Below, piece after piece: positions 55,455 through 64,000 of a stretch of 64,000 bases of DNA. Position numbers and translations under genes: made by a program. The notes below the pieces were generated by a model. That model saw only the letters and a program-made list of their open reading frames with translations. It made no database searches and was not told the DNA's origin. Location of the stretch: positions 146,616 through 210,615 of the forward strand of contig JAITGO010000023.1 of NCBI GenBank assembly GCA_031280615.1, in the 5' to 3' direction. The DNA comes from Desulfobulbus sp. (GTDB lineage: Bacteria; Desulfobacterota; Desulfobulbia; Desulfobulbales; Desulfobulbaceae). How positions within the stretch are numbered: position 1 is the first letter of the stretch; every line of letters begins with the position of its first letter.

Positions 55455-55528
55455 AGCACGTCGCATTCTTGCTTGAAAAGGAAGATGCCGACGGAAAACT
55501 AAAATTATTCAAATAAGGAGTGTGCAGA

Positions 55529-56059
55529 GTGAATATGGTAAAAACAGTGACTGGCTGTATGAGTGGTTTGATGATAGCGGTTTTGGTTCTTGTCAATGGT
55601 CAGGCGCTGGCAGCAGATGCGAAAATTGCAGTCATTGACATGAAGCAAGTGCTGTCCACTTCCACTGCCGGCAAGAGGGCGGAAGGTGTTATCAAGCAAA
55701 AAATGGATTCATTGCAGGCCTCATTGAAGAACGATGAGAACGACCTGATCGCCATGCAGAAGGAAGGCGAGAAAAAAGGAGCAGCCTGGAGCGACAGCGT
55801 CAAGCGGGAGAAAGCAGCCGCCTTTCAAAAGAAACGCCAGGAATTGGCCGAGAAGCAGGAAAATGCCAATCAAGAACTGAGGAAATTGCGGGAACAACAG
55901 GTCAACCCCGTGATCAAGAAACTGGAAGAAGTGGTGGCCAAAGTTGCTGCCGATAGCGGCTATGCGGTTGTTCTGCCGCGTAATGTGGTCCTGTATGCCA
56001 CTGACGCGGTCGATATCTCGAACACGGTCATCACCGAGCTGAACAAGGTGATGAAGTAA
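55529..56059 (+). CDS. skp: OmpH/Skp-family periplasmic chaperone
   Basis: Holds unfolded outer-membrane proteins in the periplasm. 176 residues: signal peptide with LMIAVLVLVNGQALAAD, followed by KIAVIDMKQVLSTS, a long charged coiled coil and the usual PRNVVLYA tail. GTG 55529 follows AAGGAG by 8 bases and is preferred over GTG 55520 and ATG 55535. Next to rfaE1. Confidence 0.9.
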   Translation: MNMVKTVTGCMSGLMIAVLVLVNGQALAADAKIAVIDMKQVLSTSTAGKRAEGVIKQKMDSLQASLKNDENDLIAMQKEGEKKGAAWSDSVKREKAAAFQKKRQELAEKQENANQELRKLREQQVNPVIKKLEEVVAKVAADSGYAVVLPRNVVLYATDAVDISNTVITELNKVMK

Positions 56060-56088
56060 GAGCCCTCTGAGTCTTTTGACCTGATGCC

Positions 56089-57090
56089 ATGGCAGATCAA
56101 CTTCTAGAGGAACGACTTGCCCGATGCGCCGATGCCCGAGTACTGGTCATCGGCGACATCATTATCGATCATTTCCTCTGGGGGACGGCAAGCCGCATTT
56201 CTCCCGAGGCACCGGTGCCGGTCGTCAATGTCCAGCGCGAAGACTTCCTGCTGGGCGGCAGTGCCAATGTCCTGAGAAACATCATTTCTCTCGGCGGAAA
56301 AGGGGCGCTGTGCGGGATTGTCGGCGACGATGCCATGGGCAGAAAGGTGGTCGAGCTGGTCGAGCAATTGGGGGTTTCGACCGAGGGGCTGGTGGTCGGC
56401 ATGCGGCCGACCACAGTCAAGACCCGGGTGGTGGCCCAAGGCCAACAGATCGTCCGTTTCGATCGCGAGCAGACGGGATTTCCTTCCCGGCATTCGTTGG
56501 ATGCGCTTTTGCAGTATCTCGAGCGGCACATCCACACCTTTGATGCGGTGATGGTGTCGGATTACGCCAAGGGCATGGTCAGCGAGCAGTTGATGGTCCG
56601 GCTCCACCAACTACTGTATGCGGTCCGCAGCCGCGAACATCGATCGCTGCCGCTGATCGTCGATCCCAAACCTGCCAATATCCATCGTTTCGTCGGTGCC
56701 ACCGTGATTACCCCCAACCATCACGAGGCCATGCAGATCGCCGGGCTCAAGATCGAGGACGAACGGAGCCTGATGGCTGCGGCACGTCTGATCCGGGACG
56801 ACATTGGCTGCGAGGCGGTACTGGTTACCAGGGGGGAGGCAGGTATGGCCCTGCTGCAGAGCGATGACGAACTGATCACCATCCCGACCACGGCCAAGGA
56901 AGTCTACGATGTCACCGGGGCCGGCGATACCGTTGCGGCCACGTTGGCACTCGGGCTGGCGGTCGGTTGCTCCATGCGCGAGGCGGCTGTGCTTGCCAAC
57001 CATGCGGCCGGAATCGTGGTCGGCAAGATCGGCACCGCCTGCGTGACCGCCAATGAATTGCGCACGGCGATTTCCGCTGCAACAATCTGA
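56089..57090 (+). CDS. rfaE1: D-glycero-beta-D-manno-heptose-7-phosphate kinase
   Basis: PfkB-family kinase making heptose 1,7-bisphosphate for the lipopolysaccharide core. 333 residues: VIGDIIIDHFLWGTASRISP, GGSANVLRNI and the DVTGAGDTVAATLAL anion-hole motif. The nucleotidyltransferase half of bifunctional HldE is absent, so it must be separate elsewhere. Between skp and yicC, so part of an envelope gene run. Confidence 0.93.
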   Translation: MADQLLEERLARCADARVLVIGDIIIDHFLWGTASRISPEAPVPVVNVQREDFLLGGSANVLRNIISLGGKGALCGIVGDDAMGRKVVELVEQLGVSTEGLVVGMRPTTVKTRVVAQGQQIVRFDREQTGFPSRHSLDALLQYLERHIHTFDAVMVSDYAKGMVSEQLMVRLHQLLYAVRSREHRSLPLIVDPKPANIHRFVGATVITPNHHEAMQIAGLKIEDERSLMAAARLIRDDIGCEAVLVTRGEAGMALLQSDDELITIPTTAKEVYDVTGAGDTVAATLALGLAVGCSMREAAVLANHAAGIVVGKIGTACVTANELRTAISAATI

Positions 57091-57121
57091 TATTTTCAAC
57101 TAGGAAGCGGGTGGAACGAGG

Positions 57122-58003
57122 GTGCGACCGCGAAGCATGACAGGATTTGGCCGCGGCGAAGCCTCGGCGGAGGGCAGGACCTGGATCGCTGAGATCAGGA
57201 CTGTGAATCATCGGTTCCTTGACCAGCGGGTCATTCTGCCCCGGGCATTTGCCCTTTTTGAAGAACCGGTAAAAAAGAAGGTGGCGGCCGTGCTCGATCG
57301 CGGCAGGGTCGATATCGCCTTCAGCCTGCAGGGAACGGCCGCTGTTGAGCCGCAGTTGACGGTCAATGCGCCGGTGGCCCGCCAATACCGCCGTTGTCTC
57401 CAGCAGTTGCTGGAAGAATTCGAGGTCGAGGGGCCGGTGACCTTGCACGATATGCTGACTTTGCGCGATGTCATCAGCCTGGAGGAGCAGCGGCCGGACA
57501 TGGATGCCGAGTGGCTGCTGCTGGCGTCCGCACTGGAGACGGCCCTGAAAGATTGCGACCTCATGCGCGAAAAAGAGGGTGCGGCCTTGCGCCAGGATCT
57601 TCTGGATCGCCTGGCCAAATTCGAGGCCATTGTACGCCAGATCGACCGCGCCATTCCCGAGCTTCAGCAACAGCGGCAGAACGAGCTTAAGGCTAGGATT
57701 GGCAAGCTGCTGGAAGGGATCGATCTCGACCCGATCCGGCTGGCCCAGGAAATGGCGATCATGACCGACAAGAGCGATGTCACCGAGGAAATCACCCGGC
57801 TTGACAGTCATATGGCCCAATTTCGCGCCTTTCTTGCCAGCGGCGAGCCGGTGGGCCGTCGGCTCGATTTCCTTCTTCAGGAATTCCTTCGCGAAGTCAA
57901 CACGCTCTCCTCGAAAATCGCCAATGCCGCCATTGCACACCTTGGCGTCGAAATGAAGAATGAAATCGAAAAGCTGCGCGAACAGGTGCAGAACATCGAG
58001 TAG
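57122..58003 (+). CDS. yicC: YicC-family endoribonuclease
   Basis: 293 residues. Starts with RSMTGFGRGE as do all family members; the C-terminal domain has the SDVTEEITRLDSHMAQFR motif and LDFLLQEFLREVNTLSSK. The E. coli member is a ribonuclease. GTG 57122 is used; the inner ATG at MTGFG is an option. First of a run yicC-remA-gmk-rlmB with small gaps or overlaps. Confidence 0.92.
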   Translation: MRPRSMTGFGRGEASAEGRTWIAEIRTVNHRFLDQRVILPRAFALFEEPVKKKVAAVLDRGRVDIAFSLQGTAAVEPQLTVNAPVARQYRRCLQQLLEEFEVEGPVTLHDMLTLRDVISLEEQRPDMDAEWLLLASALETALKDCDLMREKEGAALRQDLLDRLAKFEAIVRQIDRAIPELQQQRQNELKARIGKLLEGIDLDPIRLAQEMAIMTDKSDVTEEITRLDSHMAQFRAFLASGEPVGRRLDFLLQEFLREVNTLSSKIANAAIAHLGVEMKNEIEKLREQVQNIE

Positions 58004-58045
58004 CGCGTCCGCTGCCAGCGCCCGCTTTTTTCCCCGCAGTGATCT

Positions 58046-58345
58046 ATGGAAAACAGACTTGTCAATATCGGCTTTGGCAATGCCGTCAAGGTCAGCCGGA
58101 TTCTCGCCGTGGTCAATCCGGGCTCCTCGCCCATCAGGAAGCTGAAGGAAGATGCTCGCCAGGAAAAAAAATTGATCGACGTGACCGAGGGGCGGCGGAC
58201 CAGGGCGATCCTGATCCTCGACTCCGGGCATTTGATCCTCTCGTCGGTCCAGCCGGAAACCATCAATCAGCGCTTGCTGGCCCTGGAACAGGAGCACCGC
58301 CATCCGGAGCTCGCGCTGATTAAAGCCCAAAGCGAGGGAGAATAA
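58046..58345 (+). CDS. remA: RemA-like protein (DUF370)
   Basis: 99 residues starting ENRLVNIGFGNAVKVSRIL, then RKLKEDARQEKKLIDVTEGRRTRAILIL and GHLILSSV. In Bacillus RemA is a DNA-binding activator of matrix genes; in this group of bacteria it is usually encoded beside gmk as here, so the function may differ. Its stop overlaps the gmk start as TAATG. Confidence 0.88.
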   Translation: MENRLVNIGFGNAVKVSRILAVVNPGSSPIRKLKEDARQEKKLIDVTEGRRTRAILILDSGHLILSSVQPETINQRLLALEQEHRHPELALIKAQSEGE

Positions 58346-58953
58346 TGGCTGGCGGCCTTTTGTTGGTGCTGTCCGCGCCTTCCGGCTGCGGCAAGACAAC
58401 CATCCTCAAGCAGGTCATGCGCGATCTGCCCGGATTGATCTTTTCCGTTTCGCACACCACCCGGCAACCCCGGCCCGGTGAGGTCGACGCGGTGCATTAC
58501 CATTTTGTCGAGACCGCGACGTTTGCCGCCATCCGCAACCTGCAGCCGACCGGTTTCCTGGAATGGGCCGAGGTCCATGGCAACATGTACGGCACCAGTG
58601 TCGAGGAGGTCGAGCGGCATCGAGCCGCCGGTTGCGACGTTATCCTCGATATTGATGTCCAGGGGGCAGCACAGGTGCGGCAGCGGGCCGAGCCGGTGAC
58701 CATTTTCATCGCCCCGCCATCGTTGGCCGAACTGGAGCGGCGTCTGCGCGGCCGCGGAACCGAGAGCGAAGCCACCGTCGCCCTGCGTCTCAACAATGCC
58801 CGCAAGGAGCTGGCCTGTTCGGGTGCATACGATTACCTGATCGTCAACGATCAACTCGACCAAGCGGTGGAAAGCCTGCGCAGCATCGTTGTTGCCGAGC
58901 GCTGCCGCCAGCGTCGGCTGCCGGATGGACGACAGGCGCTCTGGAGTGTGTGA
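58345..58953 (+). CDS. gmk: Guanylate kinase
   Basis: Phosphorylates GMP to GDP. 202 residues: P-loop SAPSGCGKTTILKQV, GMP-binding HTTRQPRPGEVDAVHYHFV and FLEWAEVHGNMYGTS. The ATG overlaps the remA stop by one base (TAATG) and its stop overlaps rlmB as TGATG, so the three are translationally coupled. Confidence 0.96.
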   Translation: MAGGLLLVLSAPSGCGKTTILKQVMRDLPGLIFSVSHTTRQPRPGEVDAVHYHFVETATFAAIRNLQPTGFLEWAEVHGNMYGTSVEEVERHRAAGCDVILDIDVQGAAQVRQRAEPVTIFIAPPSLAELERRLRGRGTESEATVALRLNNARKELACSGAYDYLIVNDQLDQAVESLRSIVVAERCRQRRLPDGRQALWSV

Positions 58954-59756
58954 TGGCTGGCAGGGGCGGGAAGGAAAAAGTGGCGGACGATGCGGCTACG
59001 CCGGCAGCGGACGACGACCTGATTTGGGGGATCAATGCGGTTCGGGAAGCCGTGGCGCAGCAGGCCGCGACGGTCAGCGAACTCCTGGTCCAGCGAGGCA
59101 AGGGAGGCGCGCGCCTGCAGGAAATTATCGATCTTGCCAAGGGGCGCGGCATTGCGGTGCGTTTTGTCGAGCCCGACAGGATGCGGGTTGCGCGCACCTG
59201 CCGCCATCAAGGGGTGGTGGCCCGGCTGAGCGCGGCGAAATTGTTGTCGTTCGCCGAATTGCTGGACCGGATCGACGGGGCCGGGGAGACGCCCTTGCCG
59301 GCGCCCAGGCTGCTGGCACTCGACTCCATCCAAGACCCCCGCAATCTCGGCTCCATCCTGCGGTCCGCCCTGGCCGCAGGTTTTCACCACGTCATTCTGA
59401 CCAGGGACCGGAGTGTGCCGGTCACCGGCACCGTTGCTCGCACCTCCGCCGGCGCGGTGGCCCATCTCTCCCTCTACCAGGTCGTCAATCTGAGCGATGC
59501 GCTCAACAAGCTGAAAGAGCGCGGATTTTGGGTGTACGGTGCGGTGGCGGAACCAAGAGTCGCCTCGATCTATGCCACCGATTTTTCCGGATCGATCTGC
59601 CTGGTGATCGGCAGCGAGGGCAAGGGGCTCAGGCCGTTGGTGCGCCAACAGTGCGACCACTTGGTGACGATCCCCATGCGGACGGCCTTCGACTCGCTCA
59701 ATGCCTCGGTGGCGGCCGCGGTGGTCATGTTCGAAATTTCCCGCCGCGGCCTCTGA
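58953..59756 (+). CDS. rlmB: 23S rRNA (guanosine-2'-O-)-methyltransferase RlmB-like (SPOUT)
   Basis: 267 residues. N-terminal substrate-binding part (WGINAVREAVAQQ) and SPOUT methyltransferase domain with LDSIQDPRNLGSILRSAL, CLVIGSEGKGL and PMRTAFDSLNASVAAAVVMFE. ATG 58953 shares TGATG with the gmk stop; a GTG at 58950 is a less likely start. RlmB fits better than TrmH by N-terminal domain. Confidence 0.93.
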   Translation: MAGRGGKEKVADDAATPAADDDLIWGINAVREAVAQQAATVSELLVQRGKGGARLQEIIDLAKGRGIAVRFVEPDRMRVARTCRHQGVVARLSAAKLLSFAELLDRIDGAGETPLPAPRLLALDSIQDPRNLGSILRSALAAGFHHVILTRDRSVPVTGTVARTSAGAVAHLSLYQVVNLSDALNKLKERGFWVYGAVAEPRVASIYATDFSGSICLVIGSEGKGLRPLVRQQCDHLVTIPMRTAFDSLNASVAAAVVMFEISRRGL

Positions 59757-59764
59757 GCCTTTTT

Positions 59765-60925
59765 TTATTTTTTCTTTTTCATCTGCCGCTGCAGCAGATC
59801 GCCCAGCGTTCCCATTGATTGCAATTCCCTGGGGATCGGAGGAGGCGGCGCCGAATCCTCCGCCTGTTCCTTGGCGACGTAATCTTCAGGGGTCAAGGCC
59901 AAGCGTTTCTGGGCGGTGTCGATCGATTCGATCTTGACGGTCAGTTCCTGCCCGCCGGACAGCACTTCCCTGGGATGGTGAATCCGTCGTCCTGCTCCCA
60001 GTTTGGAGATATGGAGCAGGCCGTCGACGCCCGGTTCCAAGGTTACGAAGGCGCCAAAAGCAGCCAGCCGCGAGACCCTACCGTGGTGGACCGAGCCGAC
60101 CGGGTAGCGCTGGGTAACCTTGTCCCATGGATTTTCCAGTGTTTCCCGCAAGCTCAGCGAAATGCGCTCGCTGTCCCAGTCGAGCCGCTTGATGATCACT
60201 TCCACCTGCTGGCCCCGGCTGAGCACATCTTCCACCCGTTCGGTCTGGCCCCAGGCCAGCTCCGCAATGGGAATCAGGCCGTCGACGCCGCCGATATCGA
60301 CAAAGGCGCCAAAGTCGCGGATCGAGGTAACCGTTCCCTTGACCTGCATGCCTTCCTGCAGCCGGGCCTTCAACTGCTCGCGCTCCTGTTGCCGTTGCTC
60401 TTCCAGCACGGCCCGAGCCGACAGGATGATGTTGCGGCCCTGGCTGCCGAATTCGATCACCTTGAAGGCAAAGGTTTTTTCGAGATAATCTTCGGCTTGT
60501 TCTACTTTGCGGATGTCCATCTGCGAATAGGGGCAAAAACCCCGTTGGCCGGCAACGGTCACCGAAAAACCGCCCTTGACCTCGCCGGTCACCTTGCCTT
60601 CGACTGGAATGCCCGAATGGAAGGCCTCTTCAAGTTCGCGGGAAGATGCCTGCCCGGAGCCAAGCCGGGTGGTGAACAGCATCTCGCCGCCCCGGGCGGC
60701 CAGAAAGAAGACCTGCACCCGGTCGCCGGGGGTCACGGACAGGTTGCCCGATTGGTCACGGAGTTCGGCGGCGCTGAGAACGCCTTCGCTTTTGCCGCCG
60801 GCATCGAGAAAGACGGTGTCGCCGCTGATGCCGACCACCGTGGCCTCGACCCGGCTGCCGGGTTGCAGGGCTGAACGGGAGACGGCTTTGTCCTGGAAAA
60901 GTTCTGCAAAGGTTTCGTTACTCAT
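59765..60925 (-). CDS. Four-S1-domain RNA-binding protein (S1-like)
   Basis: 386 residues with four S1 domains: about 22-90, 107-170, 192-262 (VKGTVTSIRDFGAFVDIGGVDGLI) and 277-348, plus an acidic Pro-rich and Lys-rich tail. Ribosomal protein S1 in E. coli has six domains; four resemble Bacillus YpfD. It could be the S1 of this organism or an accessory RNA-binding protein. It ends facing rlmB with 8 bases between stops. Confidence 0.88.
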   Translation of the reverse strand: MSNETFAELFQDKAVSRSALQPGSRVEATVVGISGDTVFLDAGGKSEGVLSAAELRDQSGNLSVTPGDRVQVFFLAARGGEMLFTTRLGSGQASSRELEEAFHSGIPVEGKVTGEVKGGFSVTVAGQRGFCPYSQMDIRKVEQAEDYLEKTFAFKVIEFGSQGRNIILSARAVLEEQRQQEREQLKARLQEGMQVKGTVTSIRDFGAFVDIGGVDGLIPIAELAWGQTERVEDVLSRGQQVEVIIKRLDWDSERISLSLRETLENPWDKVTQRYPVGSVHHGRVSRLAAFGAFVTLEPGVDGLLHISKLGAGRRIHHPREVLSGGQELTVKIESIDTAQKRLALTPEDYVAKEQAEDSAPPPPIPRELQSMGTLGDLLQRQMKKKK

Positions 60926-60998
60926 GGTCGGTCACCAAGGTGGAATGAATCGGCGGGCCTGGCCGCCATCGCCGGCGCTGCAAGGGTTTACAACAGTC

Positions 60999-61514
60999 TC
61001 AATCATCCAGCTGCAACTGTTCGCCGACGGATATCTGCCGGACGGAGCCATCGACGGTGTCCAGGAGGGCAAAGGTTGGCGGCGCGTCCTTGCCCAGCAG
61101 TTCACCGGGATTGAGCAACAGACAGCGGCCCAGCCATTCCGCTTGAAAAACGTGGGAATGGCCGCAGCATATCAGGTCGAAATCGCCCGAGGCGGCCAGG
61201 GAGCGCGCCCACTTGGGATAGTGCTCGATGGCGATGCGCCAGGAGGCGGCAACCAGGGTGCCGCGGTCGCCGTGATGGGTGATGCTGCCGGCGGATGCGG
61301 CGCAGCGGCCGGCGATCAAATGCCGGTCGCCCGCGTTGTTGCCGTAAATCGCATGAACCGGGCCGTTGAATTGCTCAAGATAGGGCAACATGAAAGGCGA
61401 AATGAGGTCGCCGCAATGAATCAGCAGCTCGGCCCCTTCCCGGTTGGCACGCAGCACGGCCTGCCTGAGATGGGCGATATGATCGTGGCTGTCGGAAAAA
61501 ACGGCTATGCGCAT
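60999..61514 (-). CDS. YfcE/MJ0936-type metallophosphoesterase
   Basis: 171 residues: metal-binding motifs FSDSHDHIAHLR at the start, LLIHCGDLIS, YGNNAGDRH, and HHGDRG then CGHSHVFQAE. Hydrolyses phosphodiesters; the natural substrate is unknown. A gap of 73 bases separates it from the S1-domain gene; a 196-base gap with an inverted repeat lies upstream. Confidence 0.9.
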   Translation of the reverse strand: MRIAVFSDSHDHIAHLRQAVLRANREGAELLIHCGDLISPFMLPYLEQFNGPVHAIYGNNAGDRHLIAGRCAASAGSITHHGDRGTLVAASWRIAIEHYPKWARSLAASGDFDLICCGHSHVFQAEWLGRCLLLNPGELLGKDAPPTFALLDTVDGSVRQISVGEQLQLDD

Positions 61515-61561
61515 GCGGTTTACGGTCGGGTGTCGCGGTTGGGGTGGAACGACTCGGCCCT

Positions 61562-61637
61562 GTTGCTCCGATTTCAGCCGGAAAGCGGGCCGAGATCAAG
61601 CTGCCCCTCTTTACCCTGCTTGTTGCATCGGAGCAAC
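61562..61637. repeat. 11-bp inverted repeat in an intergenic gap
   Basis: GTTGCTCCGAT (61562-61572) and ATCGGAGCAAC (61627-61637) are exact inverted copies 54 bases apart in the 196-base gap between lolA and the phosphoesterase. No T-run follows on either strand that would make a terminator. Confidence 0.5.
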
Positions 61638-61710
61638 GCTTTTCCACAGTCTTCGCCGGACCCGCACCACCATGTCGGCCAGGTGTGTCGACGGCCGGAA
61701 GATGGGCTGT

Positions 61711-62418
61711 TCATTGCCGGATGATTTCCGTTCCAGGCACCAAATCGAGATCGCGCAGTGCCTGCATCTGCTGTAGATCGCCCGGCCGAAGGGTGTTGAA
61801 TCGGACATTGGTGAACGTCAGTTCGGTCAGGGCGCCGAAATGGTCCTCCATCAGCAGCCGTTTGATGGTGAGGTCTCCGGTGACCCAGAGCTGTACCCGT
61901 TTGACCTGGGGATGCGGCTTGCGGGGCGTCAGTTGCAAGGCCTCGCAGCCTGCCGGCGGCTCGTTGAGCGTAAATCGGGGATCTCCGGATGTTGCGGCGA
62001 ATTCATCGAGCAGGTTTTTGGTGCCGGTGAAGATGGCGTAGGTAATATCGGATTCCATGTCCTGGGCCGGTGAAACCAGCAATTGCTTGTCTTCGGGCGT
62101 GTAGATGGAAAGCGAGGTGCCGTCGTTGATGATGGTCTGCGCGGTCGGCACGGTGTAGTTCCAGCGCATGATTCCCGGCGCGCCGGTCGCGGTTCCGACC
62201 ACGGCGGGCCGGTAGAAAACAGCGTTGCCGGAGCCTTGTTTCAGCCGGCCTCCGTTTTGGGTGGTTTGGGCAAAATCGAATTCAAGGCTGTGCAATTGCT
62301 GATATTTTTTCTGAAGTTGCGCCACCCGTTGATCAAGGCCGGCGGCAATCAACCTGCCGGGTACAAGGCCGGCAACCAGCAACAAGACGAGAAGAGACAG
62401 CTGTACAGTACTAAACAT
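61711..62418 (-). CDS. lolA: Outer-membrane lipoprotein carrier protein LolA
   Basis: Periplasmic carrier that moves lipoproteins from the inner to the outer membrane. 235 residues: signal peptide (VQLSLLVLLLVAGLVPG), then KKYQQLHSLEFDFAQTT, FYRPAVVG, MRWNYTVP and the IYTPEDKQLLV text. Start at ATG 62418, overlapping the murI end by 8 bases; the longer open frame is a shadow. Confidence 0.88.
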   Translation of the reverse strand: MFSTVQLSLLVLLLVAGLVPGRLIAAGLDQRVAQLQKKYQQLHSLEFDFAQTTQNGGRLKQGSGNAVFYRPAVVGTATGAPGIMRWNYTVPTAQTIINDGTSLSIYTPEDKQLLVSPAQDMESDITYAIFTGTKNLLDEFAATSGDPRFTLNEPPAGCEALQLTPRKPHPQVKRVQLWVTGDLTIKRLLMEDHFGALTELTFTNVRFNTLRPGDLQQMQALRDLDLVPGTEIIRQ

Positions 62419-63199
62419 CGGTCTGCTCCAGAAGGACAGGGCGGCCAAAAATTGTGCCGGCCAGGCCATGGACCGGAGACGGCATGTCGGAGACAAAAAA
62501 ACGGCTGGGGGTGTCGGGATCATACAGTTGCGTGCGAAGCTCCGCATCGGCCTTGAGGATGGATTTGAGATGGAGCGCAACTTCGACGGAAGAATCGATA
62601 ATGTGGACCCGGCGGCCGATGCGGGGGGCAATCACCCTCTTGAGCAGGGGATAGTGGGTGCAGCCGAGGATCAGGGTATCGATTTGTTTGTCGCGCAGGG
62701 GGTGGAGGTATTTCTTGACGATCGTCTTGGTTTCCCGATGGTTCAGCCAGCCCTCCTCCACTAAGGGGACCAGGAGCGGACAGGCTTGGCTGTGCACTTC
62801 GCAGTCGGGGCGGGCCATCTGGAGTCGCTGTTCGTAGGCGCCGGAATTGATGGTTGCCCTGGTACCGATGATGCCGATCCTGCCCGTGGTACTGATGGCC
62901 GCCGCCTTGGCCACTGCCGGAAAAATCACGTCGATGATGGTTTGGCTGTAATGGCTGCGCAAGAAGGAGGAGGCCGTGCTCGCCGCGGAATTGCAGGCGA
63001 TCACGATCAGTTGGGCGCCCTGGCGCAGGAGAAATTCGGTGTTCCGGTGCGAGTATTCGGTGATCATGGCCGGGCTTTTGGGGCCATACGGCATACGGGC
63101 AAGATCGCCCAGATAGACCAGGGGATAGCCCGGACAACATTGTTCGATGGCCCGGGCCACGGTCATGCCGCCAACGCCGGAATCAAAAATACCAATCAT
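62411..63199 (-). CDS. murI: Glutamate racemase
   Basis: Makes D-glutamate for peptidoglycan. 262 residues with IFDSGVGGMTVARA, first catalytic Cys in IACNSAASTASSF and the second in LGCTHYPLL. It overlaps lolA. A 214-base gap with a hairpin separates it from mucR. Confidence 0.95.
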   Translation of the reverse strand: MIGIFDSGVGGMTVARAIEQCCPGYPLVYLGDLARMPYGPKSPAMITEYSHRNTEFLLRQGAQLIVIACNSAASTASSFLRSHYSQTIIDVIFPAVAKAAAISTTGRIGIIGTRATINSGAYEQRLQMARPDCEVHSQACPLLVPLVEEGWLNHRETKTIVKKYLHPLRDKQIDTLILGCTHYPLLKRVIAPRIGRRVHIIDSSVEVALHLKSILKADAELRTQLYDPDTPSRFFVSDMPSPVHGLAGTIFGRPVLLEQTDV

Positions 63200-63347
63200 T
63201 TTATTCTGTTGATTGCAATGAACGGTAAAAAGAAAAGATCAAGGAGCGTGGGATAAAGAGATCGGGCAACAAATCTACAGCGGAAGAATCGGGACCACAA
63301 GACCGAAATAACGGGCAACGCGGAAATGGGAAGAAAACCAGGGGAAA

Positions 63348-63384
63348 CTGCATTCAGGCGACAAGGCCTGCCGCCTGAATGCAG
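63348..63384 (-). terminator. 13-bp perfect hairpin downstream of the mucR-like gene
   Basis: CTGCATTCAGGCG (63348-63360) pairs perfectly with 63372-63384 around an 11-base loop. On the minus strand it lies 29 bases past the mucR stop and is followed by TTTCCCC, so termination is possible but the T-run is weak. Confidence 0.55.
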
Positions 63385-63413
63385 GGCAGGGAATACGGCG
63401 GAGACGGGAAAAA

Positions 63414-63857
63414 TTATTTTTTCTTGGTCTTGTCTTTTGTTCGCATTTCAATGGCCTTGCGAAGATTGTCGGGCAATCCCCTTTCTTTGCCCGACTGCGA
63501 ACGTCTCTCCGACAGTGCTTTGGCGCACAGCGGCTGGCGAGCGGAAAATCCGTGTTTTTTGCGATATTCTTTAGAGGTGAGCCCATGTGATTTGAGATGC
63601 TTGGGAGAAAGCATCTTGAACTCTTGTCCACATTCCAGGCAGACCACTTTATTTTTTTGAATCGACTTCTTGGGATCGATAACAGGATTCGTCTCTTCCG
63701 GTTCCGGTTCAGTCACGACAGACTCGGATTCTTGCAGCGCTTTAAGGGTTTGGAAGGTGTCGTTAAGCGCTGATTTTATTTCATCCGTGGTCATTTGCTT
63801 GGAGCTGATTTGGGATTGAATGATTTCAGCGGTCATTTCAACGAGCGATTTACTCAT
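63414..63857 (-). CDS. MucR/Ros-type zinc-finger transcription regulator
   Basis: 147 residues. The C-terminal half is the MucR/Ros Cys2His2 domain: CLECGQEFKMLSPKHLKSH (about 73-91), then GLTSKEYRKKHGF and a Lys-rich tail. The N-terminal half is helical and acidic with an EPEPEE patch. MucR proteins bind AT-rich DNA and act as global regulators in alpha-proteobacteria; what this one controls is unknown. Upstream 140 bases to the window edge are AT-rich. Confidence 0.88.
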   Translation of the reverse strand: MSKSLVEMTAEIIQSQISSKQMTTDEIKSALNDTFQTLKALQESESVVTEPEPEETNPVIDPKKSIQKNKVVCLECGQEFKMLSPKHLKSHGLTSKEYRKKHGFSARQPLCAKALSERRSQSGKERGLPDNLRKAIEMRTKDKTKKK

Positions 63858-64000
63858 CGTTCTCTCCTGAGAGGAAAAATTAAGGGAATCTTGAAATATA
63901 GCTCAGTACTTCCCGTCAGCATTCACCGGGAAATTTTTTCGCAAAGATCATGCTGTTCTGGGTTGTAATCCACTCGGTTTTACCCCTTGACGGTGCCTCA

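Overview
The window looks like a chromosomal segment of a Gram-negative sulfate-reducing bacterium, most likely Desulfobacterota in or near the Desulfobulbales. The grounds are the dsrA-dsrB-dsrD cluster (DsrD marks the reductive pathway), a full Gram-negative envelope gene set (Kdo, heptose, BamD, Pal, LolA, Skp) and moderately high G+C with AT-rich intergenic pockets. The order-level placement is inferred from gene content, not from a tree. No rRNA, tRNA, insertion sequence, prophage or CRISPR array was seen.

Layout. 0-7.3 kb: 3' part of pgi, the dsrABD sulfite reductase locus with a clear promoter and a hairpin between dsrB and dsrD, then birA, an acrylyl-CoA-reductase-like gene and kdsD. 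7.3-10.5 kb: a large membrane protein with an N-terminal ubiquitin-conjugating-enzyme-like domain lacking the catalytic cysteine, divergent from a Cys-rich DUF4388/PATAN protein. 10.5-16.1 kb: leftward genes larB, fused secDF, a YkgJ cysteine-cluster protein, an HD protein and a HAD phosphatase, partly overlapping. 16.2-20.4 kb: an aminoglycoside-phosphotransferase-like gene overlapping a P-loop kinase gene, facing leftward trxA-trxB-bamD. 20.4-25.7 kb: hemL, the F0 part of ATP synthase (atpZ, atpI, atpB, atpE), a nucleoside phosphorylase and rimO. 25.7-32.5 kb: a long leftward cluster cbpA-cbpM-rmuC-lipoprotein-yjbQ-small His-tailed protein-ubiD-rluB, then an HU gene.

32.5-37 kb: aroK, a starch/glycogen synthase with an unknown helical partner, gapdh, and a small CxxC zinc protein. 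37-44 kb: a ParB-like protein with an extra N-terminal domain, a hybrid histidine kinase paired with an HDOD protein, and a lytic transglycosylase. 44-48.9 kb: NUDIX hydrolase, zapB-like and zapA genes, a probable 6S RNA, a gene-free stretch ending in a terminator, then rny and tyrS. 49-55 kb: a Fur/PerR regulator, dus, a radical SAM protein, a small unknown, and glucan phosphorylase. 54.8-59.8 kb: pal, skp, rfaE1, yicC, remA-like, gmk, rlmB. 59.7-64 kb, leftward: a four-S1-domain protein, a phosphoesterase, murI-lolA, and a MucR zinc-finger regulator.

Most genes are housekeeping. They connect as carbon storage and glycolysis (pgi, glgA, gapdh, glgP), sulfite respiration with ATP synthesis (dsrABD, atp), and envelope building (kdsD, rfaE1, bamD, lolA, pal, skp, murI, secDF). 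The features most deserving a second look are the E2-like membrane protein, the ParB fusion, the regulatory layout of dsrABD, and the transcribed-looking but gene-free stretch before rny.
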